NCBI GenBank assembly: GCA_017395715.1
Contig: JAFQNZ010000079.1
Coordinates: forward strand, 1 to 7,020
DNA length: 7,020 bases
Source of the DNA: Clostridia bacterium
Lineage (GTDB): Bacteria > Bacillota > Clostridia > Oscillospirales > CAG-272
Reading direction: 5' to 3'
In this document: piece after piece, positions 5,663 through 7,020 of the stretch
How the letters are laid out: each line of letters opens with the position of its first letter
How positions within the stretch are numbered: the first letter of the stretch is position 1
The notes under the pieces: model-generated
The model's database searches: none
What the model saw: only the letters and a program-made list of their open reading frames with translations
Told to the model about the DNA's origin: nothing
Translations under genes and position numbers: made by a program

Positions 5663-7020
5663 TTATTCAAATGCATTGTCAATATCATCGGGATCGTCAT
5701 ACAAGCAACGAATGGTAACCACGCTTCCGTATTTCACTTTTGCGTTGGCTTCCAAGCTTTGTGATACCACCTTAGCACCGTTTCCGATGTTGTAATTGGT
5801 AGAACCGGAAATCAAAACATTGAGTCCCTTGGCTCGCAAGGCCTTTACCGCTTCTTCGGCGGTGTAGCCGATCAAATTCGGAACGGTTACCTGTTTCGAT
5901 GAAGAAGAAATGCCTTCTGTGTAAAGAATGACTTTGCCGTCACTCTTCGTCAAGGCTGTTCCTGCTGACGGCATCTGTGCTGTTACCACACTGCCGCTTC
6001 CGATCACTTCATAAGAAAGTCCTAAATTGCTGATCGCACGGGTCGCATCCTGTACCGAAGTTCCGTAATAATTCTTCACAGAAACCGTCGCTCTTTCCAT
6101 TTCTTCAGCGGTATATTGTCTTTCCACGCCGATGTAAGGAAGCGCTTCGGAAAGGAAATTGGCAACATACGGAGCGGCAACTGTACTTCCGTAAACAGAA
6201 CCCTTTGGTTCGTCCACAATAATCAGAACGGCAATTTGCGGATTATCCGCAGGCGCTACCGCAACAGTCGAACCAATGCGATAGTCTTTATTGCCGGTAA
6301 TCGGATTGACTTTGTCTCGTTTTTCGGAAGTACCGGTTTTCGCTGCAATACGGTAGCCTGCAACATACGCGTTTTTGGCACCGCCGTCGCCCGAAACACC
6401 GTCCTCAAGAACTGCCATGATCTCACTGCAAATATCTTCCGAAATCACCGAACGCTTCTCTTCGGTTCCGTAAGAAGCCACAACATTTTTGTTGGCATCG
6501 GTAAGCGCACTGACAACGCGAGGAGTCAAAAGATGTCCGCCGTTGGCAATGGCAGAGATTGCGGTGATCTGCTGGATCATGGTCGTCTTAAATGTCTGAC
6601 CGAACGAATAGCAGGCAAGGCTGACAATGCCAAATCCCGATTCGTTTGAATAAATACCGGATGCTTCACCGGGAAGATCAATACCGGTTTTCTCCATGTA
6701 TCCAAGCAGTGAGAAGTATTCATAAAACTTTTCGTTTCCGATTTTGAGTGCCACCTGCATCAATGCAGGGTTACAGGACTGCTGTAACATGGTCGCATAA
6801 TCGTGCGAACCGTGTCCTGTGGTTTTGTGGCATTTGATCTTGGTACCTGCCACCACATAATAGCCGGGACAACTGTAGGTATCGGCGAAAGAAGTGACTT
6901 CTTCTTCCAGCGCAAACGCCGTTGTTAAAATCTTAAAGGTTGAACCGGGCTCGTATGTCTCACTGACCGTTTTGTTGTTCCAAGATTGATAGATTAACGT
7001 ATAAAGATACTCGTTGGCAA
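5663..7020 (-). CDS. Class B penicillin-binding protein, PbpB/SpoVD type, with two PASTA domains (5' end outside window)
   Basis: A transpeptidase that cross-links peptidoglycan outside the membrane, partner of the SEDS protein encoded downstream. The open frame continues to the right edge, giving 451 visible residues; the membrane anchor and dimerisation domain are missing. The catalytic motifs are GSTFK with the nucleophile Ser26 of the fragment (codon 6943-6941), SCN at 81-83 (6778-6770) and KTGT at 227-230 (6340-6329). SFGQTFKTT and SAIANGGHLLTP are also typical of class B enzymes. The transpeptidase domain ends near residue 296. Two PASTA repeats follow (about 6091-5915 and 5893-5702), then an acidic tail, DDPDDIDNAFE. 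Cys63 and Cys82, 19 residues apart, resemble the redox-active pair described in B. subtilis SpoVD. That suggests a SpoVD-like protein, although two PASTA repeats are more like PbpB/PBP2x. A GTG at 6856 is internal, not the start, because the essential serine lies upstream of it. Likely first in transcription order here, 44 bases before murE. Confidence 0.95.
   Translation of the reverse strand, partial: ANEYLYTLIYQSWNNKTVSETYEPGSTFKILTTAFALEEEVTSFADTYSCPGYYVVAGTKIKCHKTTGHGSHDYATMLQQSCNPALMQVALKIGNEKFYEYFSLLGYMEKTGIDLPGEASGIYSNESGFGIVSLACYSFGQTFKTTMIQQITAISAIANGGHLLTPRVVSALTDANKNVVASYGTEEKRSVISEDICSEIMAVLEDGVSGDGGAKNAYVAGYRIAAKTGTSEKRDKVNPITGNKDYRIGSTVAVAPADNPQIAVLIIVDEPKGSVYGSTVAAPYVANFLSEALPYIGVERQYTAEEMERATVSVKNYYGTSVQDATRAISNLGLSYEVIGSGSVVTAQMPSAGTALTKSDGKVILYTEGISSSSKQVTVPNLIGYTAEEAVKALRAKGLNVLISGSTNYNIGNGAKVVSQSLEANAKVKYGSVVTIRCLYDDPDDIDNAFE
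5702..5893 (-). other. Second (C-terminal) PASTA domain of the PBP
   Basis: The segment starts KQVTVPNLIGYTAEEAVKAL and ends KYGSVVTIRCLY, the usual PASTA pattern of VPNLIG, a helix with alanine and leucine, and a closing strand after a glycine. PASTA domains are found on division PBPs and Ser/Thr kinases of Gram-positives and are linked to binding of wall fragments or septal placement. A Ser-rich linker (ISSSS) separates it from the first repeat. Confidence 0.85.
5915..6091 (-). other. First PASTA domain of the PBP
   Basis: The segment runs from ATVSVKNYYGTSVQDATRAI to GKVILYTE. It keeps the PASTA arrangement (strand, YYGTSVQDA helix, NLGLSYEVIG strand, then QMPSAGTALTKSDGKVILYT), but the opening VPNL/VPDV is degenerate, as is common for a first repeat of PBP2x-type proteins. 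It directly follows the transpeptidase domain. Confidence 0.78.

Noticed and set aside
5663..6856. GTG at 6856 as the start of the PBP gene
   Set aside because: The frame stays open to the window edge and encodes the GSTFK active site upstream of that codon, so the gene begins outside the window.

Overview
The window is a stretch of a bacterial division and cell wall (dcw) cluster. Every gene lies on the minus strand, so transcription runs from position 7020 down to 1. The order is: class B penicillin-binding protein of the PbpB/SpoVD type (5' end outside the window), murE, murF, mraY, ftsW, murG (3' end outside the window). The genes are tightly packed, with gaps of about 39 to 76 bases. No RNA gene, mobile element, CRISPR array or phage gene was seen, and no stretch over 300 bases lacks a gene.

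The organism is most likely a Clostridia-type Firmicute. Supporting signs are moderate G+C, strong purine-rich ribosome binding sites, TTG start codons, PASTA repeats on the penicillin-binding protein, and murE-murF-mraY in a row. MurE keeps the arginine of the meso-diaminopimelate specificity motif, which fits a Clostridia-type wall. Genus cannot be decided from this sequence alone.

Layout: 7020-5663 is the PBP transpeptidase domain followed by two PASTA domains. 5618-4185 is murE, the third amino acid ligase. 4145-2760 is murF, which adds the D-Ala-D-Ala dipeptide. 2717-1725 is mraY, which makes lipid I. 1672-377 is ftsW (SEDS family glycosyltransferase). 376-301 is the largest gap and holds a perfect hairpin and a near-consensus promoter. 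300-1 is the first 100 codons of murG, which makes lipid II.

The proteins form a pathway. MurE and MurF finish UDP-MurNAc-pentapeptide in the cytoplasm, MraY moves it to undecaprenyl phosphate, and MurG adds GlcNAc to give lipid II. FtsW then polymerises glycan strands, which the class B PBP cross-links at the septum. murD, often found between mraY and ftsW in Firmicutes, is absent from that 52-base gap.

I see no undescribed multi-gene system. The most notable item is the ftsW-murG gap: an 11-bp perfect inverted repeat whose centre is the -35 box of a TTGACA-N17-TATAGT promoter facing murG. Other points are the two TTG starts (murE, ftsW), the missing murD, a SpoVD-like cysteine pair in the PBP, and a DNSR variant of the MurE specificity motif.
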